Shown: in pieces, positions 27,669 through 37,501 of the stretch
Position numbering within the stretch: position 1 is the stretch's first letter
How the letters are laid out: each line of letters opens with the position of its first letter
Assembly: GCA_033765235.1 (NCBI GenBank)
Contig: JANRIG010000009.1
Span: 248,001-312,000 of the forward strand
Direction: 5' to 3'
DNA from: JANRIG01 sp033765235
GTDB taxonomy: Bacteria; Bacteroidota; Bacteroidia; Cytophagales; UBA9547
DNA: 64,000 bases
Notes under the pieces: generated by a model
Database searches by the model: none
The model's input: the letters and a program-made list of their open reading frames with translations, nothing else
What the model was told of the DNA's origin: nothing
Program-made: the position numbers and the translations under genes

Positions 27669-29843
27669 TTGATACTTAGCAATAAGTTGGATATTTATTT
27701 TTTAATAATAACATTAGCTGTCACAGTTGTAGCCAGCAGCGCACAAGACAGGTCTGCCAAAAAGGAGCGTATACATTGGAGCAAAAAAATTGAGCGCAAG
27801 ACCTATTTGTCATCATCATTTGGCTTAGGAATATTTACAGGCGCAGACGAGATTAACAGGTACGGGCAATCGTCAAACCTATATGCAGGCCTCACACCGG
27901 GGCTGGGAATTGGTGGAGGCATTTGGTATAAATTTAGCCCAAATTTGCATTTTGGACCTGAAATGAGCTACATGTACGCAGGCAAGCCAAACTATTTACT
28001 CAACCTGATAGCTTTAAACTTAGGGGCAAAATTTTACCCGCTCAAGTCAGGCAAAAAATTTTCGCCATATATCACCGGTGGGTTACAGTTTACCATGGCA
28101 AACATTAATCAGCAGGCACACAAACGCGCATTTAGCCCCGATGAAACACAATCATTGGACAATTTTGGCGTAATAGTGCAGTATGAAACGAGATATCAAA
28201 ACATTAATGTGCTGGCCGGTCCGCTGATGGGTCCCTATATAGGTGCAGGCATTGACTATGCTATCAATAAAAAATACAAATTATTTTTGCAAGCCAATTT
28301 TCAGCCTACTCTGAATGATAACGCAAAAATATCAGAAAACTTTGATTTTAATAAATCATTTTTACAGTATACAGCCATAAGGGGAGGCATTACCATACAA
28401 CTGTTTAAGCCTAAACCCCCAGAAATAGACACAAATATAGTGCCTATACCTGACCCGCTTTATGTATTGCAGGTGCCGGAAGAAATACTTGAGCGAGGCA
28501 TGCTCATAAGAGAAGGCACTTTTGATGTGATAGTACGCGAGGGTGTAAAACATGTAGTGCGTATAAGTACCACAGGACCGGAGGTAATCATAGAAGAAAC
28601 TGTGCAAGACCCATGTAAAGTAATGTGCTATTTGGTAGATGAAAAAGGAAACATAATATCCAAAGCAGAATCTACTCCCGAAGGCAAAATAGTATTCAGC
28701 GATGTGGACAAAGGCATATATGATGTAATATTTGTACTCGAAAAACCTTGTAAAGAGGCCAACTTTACTTACAAATTCCCGGACCCACATACACATCCGC
28801 TCATGGAGTATAACGAAGATGGCACTATTATAGACAGTATCACTTACCAGATAAATGGCAGTGTGCTACTCCCTGACTCTGCAGACTTCAGCTTTGTTTA
28901 CAAAAGCTCGGCAGTGTTTTTGGGAGAAAGTGCCAATGCCAATACTAATAAAAACTTTGACATAAAAGTATATCTTACAGACCTTGACAGGCGCGTTATC
29001 AGATATTATGAACCTATAAAAAATGAACAATTTTCATTCAAGAAGCTAAAATCTCCATCACACGAAGTCATATACAAAGTGCCTGATGCGGAGCAAAAAT
29101 CAGGCATTACCTACAGTATAGCAGACCAGCACAAATATATACTCAAGCGTGTTACCTACGAAAATTTCAGCGACAGTACATCTAAGTTAGCCTCAGGCGA
29201 AGAAGTGTTATTTGACAATATGAAATATGTGATGAAAGGCAATGTGACACTATTAGACTCGGTGACTACTTATAACGAAGTAGTAGTATATTTAGTAAAT
29301 AATAAAAAAAGGATAGTAAACAGCAAACGACCTGAAAAAAACGGCTCATTCGTTTTTAAAAACCTAAAAGCAAAAAATGAATACAGCGTATACTATGAGC
29401 TGCAATACTCATTAGGAAAAGCTAAAATTGACTACCACTATGAAGAGCCTGTGTTTGTAGCACGAAATGCTAACCAATATGCATCATCTGTACCTATAAG
29501 CACAATGCCGGATTTTCCTGTATATGAAGCAGGTACTACATATAGCCCTACAGGAAAAACACTAAACCCGGAAGGATACTGCGTGCAAGTAGGAGCATTT
29601 GAAAATGTGGCAAATGTAGAGGCACTTTGCCAAAAACTGAGGGCAGATGGATTCAAAGATATTTCCATACAAGTATTTATGACAGAATGGCTCAACAAGC
29701 GTTACGGATTTTCGCGCAATTTCAAATTGCACAGAATAGTGGTAGGAGAATACAGTAAAGAAAAAGAAGCAATACGAGCCAAAGATATGCTCAACTACTT
29801 AGGCTACGACAGCTACGTGGTAAAGCACTTTGAGAAGAAGTAA
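27669..29843 (+). CDS. Outer-membrane beta-barrel protein with C-terminal SPOR domain
   Basis: A 724-residue exported protein starting at TTG 27669 with signal peptide LDIYFLIITLAVTVVASSAQ. Residues ~45-250 form an OMP beta-barrel (SSFGLGIFTGADEIN ... LHFGPEMSYMYAG ... GITIQLF). The middle holds several beta-rich repeats, two of them sharing a V-x-L-x-D-S pattern (GSVLLPDSADF and GNVTLLDSVTTY). Residues ~635-720 are a SPOR domain (YCVQVGAFENVANVEALC ... HRIVVGEYSKEKEAIRAKDML), which in other proteins binds denuded peptidoglycan glycan. The architecture suggests an outer-membrane protein tied to cell wall. It is divergent from murQ. Confidence 0.82.
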   Translation: MILSNKLDIYFLIITLAVTVVASSAQDRSAKKERIHWSKKIERKTYLSSSFGLGIFTGADEINRYGQSSNLYAGLTPGLGIGGGIWYKFSPNLHFGPEMSYMYAGKPNYLLNLIALNLGAKFYPLKSGKKFSPYITGGLQFTMANINQQAHKRAFSPDETQSLDNFGVIVQYETRYQNINVLAGPLMGPYIGAGIDYAINKKYKLFLQANFQPTLNDNAKISENFDFNKSFLQYTAIRGGITIQLFKPKPPEIDTNIVPIPDPLYVLQVPEEILERGMLIREGTFDVIVREGVKHVVRISTTGPEVIIEETVQDPCKVMCYLVDEKGNIISKAESTPEGKIVFSDVDKGIYDVIFVLEKPCKEANFTYKFPDPHTHPLMEYNEDGTIIDSITYQINGSVLLPDSADFSFVYKSSAVFLGESANANTNKNFDIKVYLTDLDRRVIRYYEPIKNEQFSFKKLKSPSHEVIYKVPDAEQKSGITYSIADQHKYILKRVTYENFSDSTSKLASGEEVLFDNMKYVMKGNVTLLDSVTTYNEVVVYLVNNKKRIVNSKRPEKNGSFVFKNLKAKNEYSVYYELQYSLGKAKIDYHYEEPVFVARNANQYASSVPISTMPDFPVYEAGTTYSPTGKTLNPEGYCVQVGAFENVANVEALCQKLRADGFKDISIQVFMTEWLNKRYGFSRNFKLHRIVVGEYSKEKEAIRAKDMLNYLGYDSYVVKHFEKK

Positions 29844-29867
29844 TAATAGTTTTATATAATGGTCATA

Positions 29868-29892
29868 TATGGGGAGCGAGCTACTCCTCATA
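29868..29892. terminator. Hairpin after the SPOR gene
   Basis: Arms 29868-29876 and 29884-29892 (TATGGGGAG and CTCCTCATA) pair with one G:U and leave a seven-base loop. It lies 24 bases after the stop at 29843. There is no T-run, so rho-independent termination is uncertain. The rest of 29844-29982 is AT-rich with no gene. Confidence 0.3.
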
Positions 29893-29982
29893 AAAGATAA
29901 TATCACCATTCTAATATTTTCTAATAATTATAGGCTGTATGCTAATAACAAAAATTATTACGATATTCGCAATCTGTAATTC

Positions 29983-30942
29983 ATGCAAACTGTTCAAAAT
30001 ACCGTTACATTAGGCATTATTATCCCTTGTTACAATGAGTCGCAGGTGATTATACATACTCATACAAGGTTGCATACAATCTTACAAAAAATAGTGAATG
30101 AAAATATGGCTAAGCCTGATAGTTTTATTACCTATGTGAACGATGGCAGTACCGATGACACACAAAGCTGCTTGTTGCAAATAAAAAACAGTTATTCAAA
30201 TGTAAAAATAATAACACTGTCGCGCAATTTTGGGCATCAAAATGCGCTTTTTGCAGGGTTGGAATGCTGTATGCCCTATGCAGATGTGCTCATATCTATG
30301 GATGCAGACCTGCAAGACGACCCCGAAGCTATGATAGAGATGCTAAAACATTACTATCAAGGAATAGACATTGTATATGGTGTGCGCAGGTCGCGCGACA
30401 AGGATACTTTTTTTAAGAAAAGTACAGCTCATATGTATTACAAATTTATCAGGTTTATGGGTGTCACCATTGTGCATGATCACTCAGACTACAGGCTCAT
30501 ATCTGCAAGAGCACTACAAGCACTTATGAAGCACCCTGAAATAAATCTTTTTTTGCGGGGGTTGGTAGCATCTATAGGTTTTAAAACTTCTATCGTATAT
30601 TACCACAGGCATGAGCGAGCTGCGGGGGTCACTAAATACAGCATACCCAAAATGTTGTCATTTGCTATTGAAGGCATTACCTCATTCAGTGTACAACCAC
30701 TCCGACTTGTATTTGTAGCTGGTGTGCTGGTATCATTATTTTCATTTGCCATGACACTTTTTGCCATTATCTCTCTTATGTTTTTTGATGTTGTACATGG
30801 TTGGTTTTCTACAGTACTTCCTATTTACTTCTTAGGAGGCATCCAACTCTTAAGTATAGGAATATTAGGAGAATACATTGGCAAAATATACAAAGAAGTA
30901 AAAGGCAGGCCTCGCTACATCATACAAGAAATCATAGACTGA
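29983..30942 (+). CDS. GtrB/ArnC-like family 2 glycosyltransferase
   Basis: Membrane-anchored GT-A enzyme of the polyprenyl-phosphate glycosyltransferase type, 319 residues. It opens with LGIIIPCYNESQVI, has FVNDGSTDDT-like residues (YVNDGSTDD), then SRNFGHQNALFAGLE and the metal-binding MDADLQDDP. Two C-terminal membrane helices follow (LVFVAGVLVSLFSFAMTLFA and an IYFLGGIQLLSIGILG span), ending in GRPRYIIQEI as in GtrB/ArnC/DPM relatives. It would move a sugar from its nucleotide to undecaprenyl phosphate. The VWA-protein gene follows with one base between stop and start. Confidence 0.9.
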   Translation: MQTVQNTVTLGIIIPCYNESQVIIHTHTRLHTILQKIVNENMAKPDSFITYVNDGSTDDTQSCLLQIKNSYSNVKIITLSRNFGHQNALFAGLECCMPYADVLISMDADLQDDPEAMIEMLKHYYQGIDIVYGVRRSRDKDTFFKKSTAHMYYKFIRFMGVTIVHDHSDYRLISARALQALMKHPEINLFLRGLVASIGFKTSIVYYHRHERAAGVTKYSIPKMLSFAIEGITSFSVQPLRLVFVAGVLVSLFSFAMTLFAIISLMFFDVVHGWFSTVLPIYFLGGIQLLSIGILGEYIGKIYKEVKGRPRYIIQEIID

Positions 30943-30943
30943 A

Positions 30944-32965
30944 ATGTACCCTTATCTCACACTTATATTTAGTATTACTATTGGCATAGCCTATGCCTCA
31001 TTTTTGTATTATTCGGCAAATTATTATAGCAAATCTACCCGTATTATCTTATTTGCAATACGCACCTTTATTATTGCTATCCTTAGCTACCTTCTTTGGG
31101 CTGAACCATTCAAACAAATAAAAACAAAAGAATTGAAACCTGTAATAACATTGGCTATAGACAACTCTGTATCAATACAGCCATATATTAGTGCAAATAC
31201 AAAAAAAAATATACTGAATTTGCAAAACGCACTAATTAATAATGGCTATGAGGTAAATATAATATCAGCAGACAAAAATCATGAAACAACAGACAACATC
31301 ACTTATAACAGTCCATACACTGACATAGACATGCTGCTACGCAATGCCGAAGCCACCAATGTGCCCAATCATGCGGGTATAATACTCATATCAGACGGCT
31401 TGCACAATAGAGGTGAAGAACCTGCATACCTTACCATTAAAGTGCCTGTACATACCATAGGCATAGGCGACAGTGTAGAAAAAAAAGATGTATATATACG
31501 AAACGTATATTATAACAAATATATTTCTAAAGGCAATATTGCGGTGATCAAAGCAGAACTTTGTAAGGTCAACGTGTCAGTACCTGTGACTACTCACCTG
31601 ATACAAAACAATAAAATATTGCAAAGTAAAATATCCGAAAAAAATTTGAAGTTGCAAAATATAGAATATCAAATAGCCATAAATGATACAGGCATACAGC
31701 AGTATACCCTACGTGCAGAACCCATCCCCAATGAATATACTACACGCAACAATTCTAAAGACATATATATAGAAGTAATAAATGACAAGAAAAAAATACT
31801 CATAGCCTGCGGAGCACCTCACCCTGACATAAAAGCATTGAAAACAGCATTGTCAAAAAATCTTAACATGGAAGTAGACACCTATGTAGAGGGAATAGAT
31901 AAGCTCATAAGTAAAAATTATCACTTAGTTATATATTATCAACTTCCCTCGCATGCCCACAGTGGAGACATAATATTTAATAAATATTATAAAAAGAGTG
32001 CGTCATGGTTTATAATAGGCACATCTGCAAATGTAACCGCTGTGAACAACAGGTTAGAAACTTTTGCTCTGATGACTACCCCCAACTCTACCGATAAAGT
32101 ATATATGCAACCGGTAGCATCATTCACAAGATTCAAAGTAGAAAATATACATCAAATTGCCAATATATATCCTCCTGTTGTGGTACCCTTTGGCAGTATG
32201 AAATATGCAACTACATGGGAGCCAATAGCCATGCAGCGTATATCAAACGTAGTGAGCGATAAGCCACTCCTACTCATAAACATGTCACAAAACCCGGCAT
32301 CGTGTATATGGATGGGGGAAGGAATATGGCAATGGCGCATGCAAGAGTATGTGACCAATGGAAACACAGCCATATTTGATGAGCTGGTGACTAAGACAGC
32401 AACCCTGTTAATTACAGGTGAAAATAAAAAAAAGTTTAGATACTATCCTACATTCACAGAAATGTATGAAGGTGAAAAAGCAGTGTATAACTGCGAAACG
32501 TACAACGACCTTATGGAACCAGTGACAGGAAATAGAGTACAGGTGTTTTTTGAAAACAATAATATGCCAACATCTGAGTACAACTTTGTACAAAACATGA
32601 GCAACCACTTTGAAATAGAAGGACTAAAAGCAGGAATATACAGATACAAAGCATACACTACCTTGAGTGGCACAGTACTGGCAGATGCAGGCAGATTTGT
32701 AGTGAAATATTATGACATGGAGCGAAATAGTGCCCAAGCCAATTTTGCTCTTCTCAAAACCATAGCTGCAAACAATCAAGGTATATTCACATACATATCT
32801 CAAGTACAAAACCTTACATCTGAGCTGCTCAAAAAGCCTGTATCTAATCTTATTACTCATACAGAGTCATACATGGAGTGGATAGACTTTTTGATAATAT
32901 TATTTATCACTATAGGTGTGCTGAGTGCAGAATGGATACTTAGGAAGTACTATGGATATATATAA
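30944..32965 (+). CDS. Membrane VWA-domain protein, BatA-like with amidotransferase-like middle
   Basis: A 673-residue membrane protein. Two N-terminal spans (residues ~5-24 and ~31-50) are followed by a von Willebrand A domain with the MIDAS start AIDNSVSIQ (DxSxS) and the LISDGLHNRGEEP strand. A class-I glutamine-amidotransferase-like segment (ILIACGAPHPDIKALKTALS ... GTSANVTAVNNR) comes next, then a beta-rich region and a C-terminal span with EWILRKYYGYI. This layout occurs in large Bacteroidota VWA proteins related to aerotolerance Bat proteins, but function is unproven. It probably shares an operon with the preceding glycosyltransferase. MoxR and BatD homologues are encoded far away at 56-60 kb. 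Confidence 0.78.
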   Translation: MYPYLTLIFSITIGIAYASFLYYSANYYSKSTRIILFAIRTFIIAILSYLLWAEPFKQIKTKELKPVITLAIDNSVSIQPYISANTKKNILNLQNALINNGYEVNIISADKNHETTDNITYNSPYTDIDMLLRNAEATNVPNHAGIILISDGLHNRGEEPAYLTIKVPVHTIGIGDSVEKKDVYIRNVYYNKYISKGNIAVIKAELCKVNVSVPVTTHLIQNNKILQSKISEKNLKLQNIEYQIAINDTGIQQYTLRAEPIPNEYTTRNNSKDIYIEVINDKKKILIACGAPHPDIKALKTALSKNLNMEVDTYVEGIDKLISKNYHLVIYYQLPSHAHSGDIIFNKYYKKSASWFIIGTSANVTAVNNRLETFALMTTPNSTDKVYMQPVASFTRFKVENIHQIANIYPPVVVPFGSMKYATTWEPIAMQRISNVVSDKPLLLINMSQNPASCIWMGEGIWQWRMQEYVTNGNTAIFDELVTKTATLLITGENKKKFRYYPTFTEMYEGEKAVYNCETYNDLMEPVTGNRVQVFFENNNMPTSEYNFVQNMSNHFEIEGLKAGIYRYKAYTTLSGTVLADAGRFVVKYYDMERNSAQANFALLKTIAANNQGIFTYISQVQNLTSELLKKPVSNLITHTESYMEWIDFLIILFITIGVLSAEWILRKYYGYI

Positions 32966-33227
32966 TGCCAAATTACTTAATAAGGTTTTATAACAAAAGC
33001 TCAAAATAAAAGATAATCAAGACATTTAGCAAAGAGCCATCTCGTTTTTTGATTTTAAACAAGATAGTGATGTGCTAAAAGCAAACGAAGTGTCTTATTT
33101 TAAAGCAGTTTGAGTTTGTGGTAAAAAGTCAATATAGTATTTTAAGTTTAATGAATACATAAAATTTTATAATTCAATTATTAGTATTAATCTTGCCATA
33201 TTTTTTGATTGAATTAAAAAAAATATT
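32966..33227. other. 262-base AT-rich spacer, no gene recognised
   Basis: Contains no start-to-stop frame I can support. A forward frame open from 33030 to a TGA at 33111-33113 reads plausibly (SFFDFKQDSDVLKANEVSY) but has no start, so it may be a decayed fragment or chance. The stretch presumably carries the promoter for the Nudix-led operon. No exact TAnnTTTG box is visible near 33228. Confidence 0.35.
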
Positions 33228-33737
33228 TTGAAAATATTAACTCAAAGTCAATTTATTACTCCATTTTTTGAGCTGGTACTCAAACAATCTGACAATGCCC
33301 CTCAAAACTATTATGTACTCAATAGTGCAGATTCTGTGATTGTATTGGCATTGTACGAGCAAAATATCATCTTTGTCAATCAATTCAGATATACCTACGA
33401 GCGCTCCATATTAGAGCTCCCGAGCGGCCACATAGATGCAGGCGAAACACCTGAACAAGCAGCAGCGCGTGAGCTGTTAGAAGAAACAGGATACAAAACT
33501 TCATCTGCCGAATATCTGGGATATGTATACCCCGATACCGGACGACTGTCAAAAAAAGTACATTTACTTATTTGTATAGACGTAGAAAAAACAGACAATG
33601 AGCCCGAAAGCGGTATTTCGGTACAGCTTATCCCTATGTCAGAATTAAAAAAATATATTGTACAAAATAAGATTTTACATGCACAAGACTTAGCTTGCAT
33701 CAATTTTGCATCACTTAAAAATAAAATAATATACTAA
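33228..33737 (+). CDS. Nudix hydrolase (ADP-ribose pyrophosphatase-like)
   Basis: A 169-residue hydrolase of nucleoside diphosphate derivatives. The Nudix box is intact at residues 67-89 (GHIDAGETPEQAAAREL then LEETGY), matching Gx5Ex7REUxEExGU. FVNQFRYTYERSILELPSGH upstream of the box is typical of ADP-sugar pyrophosphatases (NudF type). The start is TTG at 33228. It precedes the nucleotide-sugar dehydrogenase by six bases, so it may trim or recycle sugar nucleotides for the sugar-modification operon. That link is inferred from position. Confidence 0.88.
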   Translation: MKILTQSQFITPFFELVLKQSDNAPQNYYVLNSADSVIVLALYEQNIIFVNQFRYTYERSILELPSGHIDAGETPEQAAARELLEETGYKTSSAEYLGYVYPDTGRLSKKVHLLICIDVEKTDNEPESGISVQLIPMSELKKYIVQNKILHAQDLACINFASLKNKIIY

Positions 33738-33743
33738 TAACAT

Positions 33744-34940
33744 ATGAATATGGAAAATAAAATTTTTGAATATGATATAGTCATACTCGGAGGGTTGGGG
33801 CATGTAGGCTTGCCTTTGGGAATTGTATTTGCCGGCAAAGGACAGAAAGTATGCCTCTACGATATCAACAAAAATGCGATAGAAGAAGTAAAAAAAGGCA
33901 AAATGCCATTCATAGAATATGGAGCAGAACCTATATTGGCCGAAGTATTGAAAAACGGCAACTTGCAAATATCCATGCAAAAAGAAGACATTGCCAAGGC
34001 AAAATACGTGATAGTAGCTATTGGCACTCCTATAGACGAGTTTCTTAATCCCAAAACCAGACAATTTTTAGAGTTTTTTGAAAGTATAAAACCATACCTT
34101 TCGCCTGAGCAAACTATCATAATTAGGAGCACGGTATATCCCAACACTTGTGTGCAAATATTGCGAGTATTAGGGGAAAATGTATCTTGGAAAATTTCAT
34201 ACTGCCCTGAGCGCATAGTACAAGGCTATTCTGTGAAAGAGCTTAATGAGCTCCCGCAAATTGTAGCCGGTCTTAGTGAAGACGCACAAGAAAGTGCTGC
34301 AAAACTATTTGGCATACTTTCTCCCAAAATAATTAAGACATCTATGGGCGAAGCCGAACTTGTAAAGCTATTTTCAAATGCTTGGCGATACATTCAGTTT
34401 GCAGCCACCAATCAATTTTATATGATAGCCGAAAATTTTGGGGTAGATTATAACAAAGTACGCTTTGCTCTCACCGAAGGCTATGGGCGCACAGCCAGCC
34501 TGCCAGGTGCAGGATTTGCAGCAGGTCCTTGCTTACTTAAAGACACCATGCAACTCGCATCTTTCGACAGTAGTCAATTCCTTTTGGGTCACTCAGCCAT
34601 GTTAGTCAATGAAGGGCTACCCAACTTTGTGGTAGAAAAAATACGCAAAAAACATGACCTTTCCAAAATATCAGTAGGAATACTTGGAATGGCTTTCAAA
34701 GCAGAAATAGATGACATTAGAGATTCTCTATCTTTTAAACTTTGGAAAATACTGCGTTTTCATGGCACCAATGTATATTGCTCAGATGAATATGCCCAAA
34801 ACCCCGAATTTGTAACCAAAGAAGAAGTAGCCCAAAAATCAGATGTGATAATAATAGGTGTGCCACACAAAGCCTATCAAACCCTCAATATACCTGACAA
34901 AACAGAGGTAATAGACTTATGGAACATAATCAAAAAATAA
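33744..34940 (+). CDS. UDP-sugar dehydrogenase family protein (UDP-glucose/ManNAc type)
   Basis: NAD-dependent four-electron dehydrogenase oxidising a nucleotide sugar to its uronic acid; 398 residues. The N-terminal Rossmann domain reads VILGGLGHVGLPLGIVFAGKG. The middle domain has YCPERIVQGY and LVKLFSNAWRY, and the catalytic cysteine is Cys263 in GPCLLKDTMQ. The C-terminal domain has GILGMAFKAEIDDIRDS. Overall it is closest to WecC/UDP-ManNAc dehydrogenases, though the substrate is uncertain. It sits six bases after the Nudix gene and six before the RmlD-like gene in a tightly packed operon through 39921. Confidence 0.9.
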   Translation: MNMENKIFEYDIVILGGLGHVGLPLGIVFAGKGQKVCLYDINKNAIEEVKKGKMPFIEYGAEPILAEVLKNGNLQISMQKEDIAKAKYVIVAIGTPIDEFLNPKTRQFLEFFESIKPYLSPEQTIIIRSTVYPNTCVQILRVLGENVSWKISYCPERIVQGYSVKELNELPQIVAGLSEDAQESAAKLFGILSPKIIKTSMGEAELVKLFSNAWRYIQFAATNQFYMIAENFGVDYNKVRFALTEGYGRTASLPGAGFAAGPCLLKDTMQLASFDSSQFLLGHSAMLVNEGLPNFVVEKIRKKHDLSKISVGILGMAFKAEIDDIRDSLSFKLWKILRFHGTNVYCSDEYAQNPEFVTKEEVAQKSDVIIIGVPHKAYQTLNIPDKTEVIDLWNIIKK

Positions 34941-34946
34941 TCATAA

Positions 34947-35714
34947 TTGGCTGTATATAAACAAATATTATTAACAGGCGGCTCAGGAATGCTGGGTCAA
35001 AAAATAGCGAGTGAGCCACTATTTGCCAATATGCTATTGACCCCATCTCACACTCAGCTCGATATCTGCCGATATGATAGTATAATAGATTATTTCACAA
35101 AATATAATATAGATGCTGTAATACATACAGCCGCACTGGCACGAATGATAAAGTGCGATGAAAATGCTGCCTTAGCTATAGATACTAATATTATTGGCAC
35201 TGCAAACCTTGTAAAAGCATGCTTGGCAAATGCCACGAAAAATATACGATTCATACATATCTCTACTGACGGGGTATATGAAAGTACAGTGGGCAAATAT
35301 TCTGAAGATAGCCCCGTAAAACCTTACAACATATATGGATACACCAAGCTCGCCGCAGAAAATGCAGTTCTAGTATTGGCAAATAAAGTAATCATACGCA
35401 CCCGATTTTTCAACCCTCAAAATATCATATTTGATACAGCACCTGACGATTTATTTACTTCAAAAGTAGAAGTTGATTATTTAGTCAAAGCCATCTATCA
35501 TCTATTGTACAGTGACTTTCAAGGCATTGTCAATGTAGGGGATGTGCGCATGTCTGAGTATGAGCGAAATAAAAAATACAAAGCAGACATTAAGCCCTGC
35601 AAACGTACTGACATAATCAAAGATGCTAAAGTAGCATTGGCTGCAGACGCCTCTATGGATACCTCATCATGGTCAAATTTTTTACAAACTAATAACATCA
35701 TCATCAATGGCTGA
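34947..35714 (+). CDS. RmlD-like SDR sugar-nucleotide reductase
   Basis: NAD(P)-binding protein of 255 residues resembling dTDP-4-dehydrorhamnose reductase. The opening ILLTGGSGMLGQKIA (GGxGMLG) and the intermediate VIHTAALARMIKCDENAALAIDTN are RmlD-like. The catalytic YxxxK appears as YGYTKLAAE, with HISTDGVYES before it. It is shorter than RmlD (~290 residues), mainly at the C-terminus. The start is TTG at 34947. Its last eight bases overlap the following GT2 gene. It presumably reduces a keto-sugar intermediate in the same pathway as its neighbours. Confidence 0.82.
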   Translation: MAVYKQILLTGGSGMLGQKIASEPLFANMLLTPSHTQLDICRYDSIIDYFTKYNIDAVIHTAALARMIKCDENAALAIDTNIIGTANLVKACLANATKNIRFIHISTDGVYESTVGKYSEDSPVKPYNIYGYTKLAAENAVLVLANKVIIRTRFFNPQNIIFDTAPDDLFTSKVEVDYLVKAIYHLLYSDFQGIVNVGDVRMSEYERNKKYKADIKPCKRTDIIKDAKVALAADASMDTSSWSNFLQTNNIIING

Positions 35715-36465
35715 TTTAGATATCATCATACCTGTATATAATGAAGCTGAAACCATTTCAGAGGTGCTTTTTGCCATAAAAATGCATGTGAAAACACCAA
35801 ACTGTGTACTCATATGCTATGACAAAGAAGAAGATAACACACTACCTGTGGTACAAAAACTTCAAAGTGAGGGCTTGGCATTAAATATTAAATTAATAAA
35901 AAATAAAGGCAAAGGTGCACACGGAGCCATAATGACGGGGTTTGAAAATTGCACAGCTTCAGCAATACTCGTATACCCGGGCGATGACTACTACAACGCC
36001 AAAATATTAGACAAAATGTATAGCAAAATGAGCAAAGGCAGTGACATAGTAGTGGCCAGTCGCTTCATGAAAGGAGGCTCCATGCAAGGATGCCCTTGGC
36101 TCAAATCTATATTTGTACGCACGGCATCATTCACATTGTACACATTTGCCCTCATTCCTGTGCGCGATGCAAGCAATGGATTTAGAATGTTTTCAAAAAG
36201 AGTATTAGACAATTTTGAAATAGAAAGCACCCAAGGCTTCACCTATTCTATAGAACTTTTGGTCAAATGCCACCGCTACGGGTGGAAAATATCAGAAGTG
36301 CCTTCTACTTGGATAGAAAGAGATAAAGGCACTAGTAAATTTAGTGTAAGCAAATGGTTGCCATATTATTTAAAATGGTACTTTTACGGCTTTCAAACTA
36401 CATTTCTGCGCCGTGGTCCCGAAACTGTAAAACTAAAACCCAATTCATACTTAATAGAAGATTAA
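35707..36465 (+). CDS. Family 2 glycosyltransferase, soluble
   Basis: GT-A enzyme of 252 residues without membrane spans. It opens MADLDIIIPVYNEAETISEV, has the glycine/lysine loop NKGKGAHGAIMTGFE and the metal-binding YPGDDYYN. The later RDASNGFRMFSK and STWIERDKGTSKFS segments are typical of DPM1-like GT2 enzymes. It overlaps the preceding RmlD-like gene by eight bases and precedes an epimerase by nine. It likely transfers the sugar made by the surrounding enzymes to a lipid or glycan acceptor. Confidence 0.86.
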   Translation: MADLDIIIPVYNEAETISEVLFAIKMHVKTPNCVLICYDKEEDNTLPVVQKLQSEGLALNIKLIKNKGKGAHGAIMTGFENCTASAILVYPGDDYYNAKILDKMYSKMSKGSDIVVASRFMKGGSMQGCPWLKSIFVRTASFTLYTFALIPVRDASNGFRMFSKRVLDNFEIESTQGFTYSIELLVKCHRYGWKISEVPSTWIERDKGTSKFSVSKWLPYYLKWYFYGFQTTFLRRGPETVKLKPNSYLIED

Positions 36466-36474
36466 TTAACATAT

Positions 36475-37461
36475 ATGAAAAAATACATTGTCACAGGAGG
36501 CACAGGATTTATAGGAAGTGCCATCGTAAAAAAATTATTGCGCGAAGGTCATTTTGTACGTGTCTTTGACAACAACCTGAGAGGTTCTGCCTCAAAATTT
36601 GAAAGTATTCAAACCCAAAATCTTGAGCTTGTCACAGGCGATATCAGAGACCCAAATGCTGTATTACAGGCTTGCAAAGGCATGGACAGCATGGTACACT
36701 TAGCCTATCTTAATGGTACTGAGCACTTTTACAACCACCCCGATTTGGTACTTGATATTGGTATAAAAGGTATGATAAATGTAATAGATGCCTGCAAAGA
36801 GCTTAATATCAGAGAAATGATAGTAGCTTCGAGTTCTGAAGTATATCAAACACCCCCGGTGATACCTACCGATGAGTCTGCACCGCTTTTTATACCCGAC
36901 GTACTAAACCCAAGATACTCATACGGCGGAGGCAAAATACTTACCGAGCTCATGGCCATAAACTATGGCAGAAAATATTTTGACAAAGTCATTATTTTCA
37001 GACCGCATAATGTCATAGGTCCTGATATGGGTACCGAGCATGTCATTCCACAATTTGCTCTAAGAATGAAAGAATTGGCAAAACAATCAAATGCTCAACA
37101 CATAGACTTTCCTATACAAGGCAGTGGGACTGAAACCAGATCTTTTGTATATATTGATGATTTCATAGAAGGGCTATACCTATGTATGACTAAAGGTGCA
37201 CACCTCAACATATACCACATTGGCACAGAAGAAGAGGTGAGCGTGAAAGATGCCGTGTTAGAAGTAGCTAAAGTGTTTGGTCAAAATGTAAATATAAAAC
37301 CAGGCACCTTGCAACCTGGCAGTACTATGCGCAGGTGCCCAAATATCTCAAAACTTCGTTCATTGGGCTATGCTCCAAAATATAGCTTTGCAGAAGCTAT
37401 AATGCACACTGCCTCATGGTACCGCGACCATGATGTGGTACAAAAAACAATTAAAATTTAA
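36475..37461 (+). CDS. NAD-dependent nucleotide-sugar epimerase/dehydratase
   Basis: Extended SDR of 328 residues. The NAD motif is VTGGTGFIGSAIVKKLL, followed by VFDNNLRGS, GDIRDPNAV and VHLAYLNG. ASSSEVYQTPP carries the catalytic serine region and RYSYGGGKILTEL the Y-x-x-x-K (YGGGK). RPHNVIGPDMG and the QGSGTETRSFVYIDDFIEG segment are typical of UDP-glucose 4-epimerase/UDP-glucuronate decarboxylase relatives. It follows the GT2 gene by nine bases and precedes the C-methyltransferase by 40. The preceding dehydrogenase could supply a uronic acid substrate. Exact reaction unknown. Confidence 0.9.
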   Translation: MKKYIVTGGTGFIGSAIVKKLLREGHFVRVFDNNLRGSASKFESIQTQNLELVTGDIRDPNAVLQACKGMDSMVHLAYLNGTEHFYNHPDLVLDIGIKGMINVIDACKELNIREMIVASSSEVYQTPPVIPTDESAPLFIPDVLNPRYSYGGGKILTELMAINYGRKYFDKVIIFRPHNVIGPDMGTEHVIPQFALRMKELAKQSNAQHIDFPIQGSGTETRSFVYIDDFIEGLYLCMTKGAHLNIYHIGTEEEVSVKDAVLEVAKVFGQNVNIKPGTLQPGSTMRRCPNISKLRSLGYAPKYSFAEAIMHTASWYRDHDVVQKTIKI

Positions 37462-37501
37462 CTTAATAATAATATAATCACTATAAAATCATATTAAAAC
37501 A

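Noticed and set aside
28362..28796. 144-residue reverse-strand frame inside the SPOR gene
   Set aside because: Tyrosine/phenylalanine-rich antisense of a beta-rich protein; no motif.
33030..33113. Short open forward frame in the spacer before the Nudix gene
   Set aside because: No start codon, 27 codons only, no recognisable relative; mentioned only in the spacer description.
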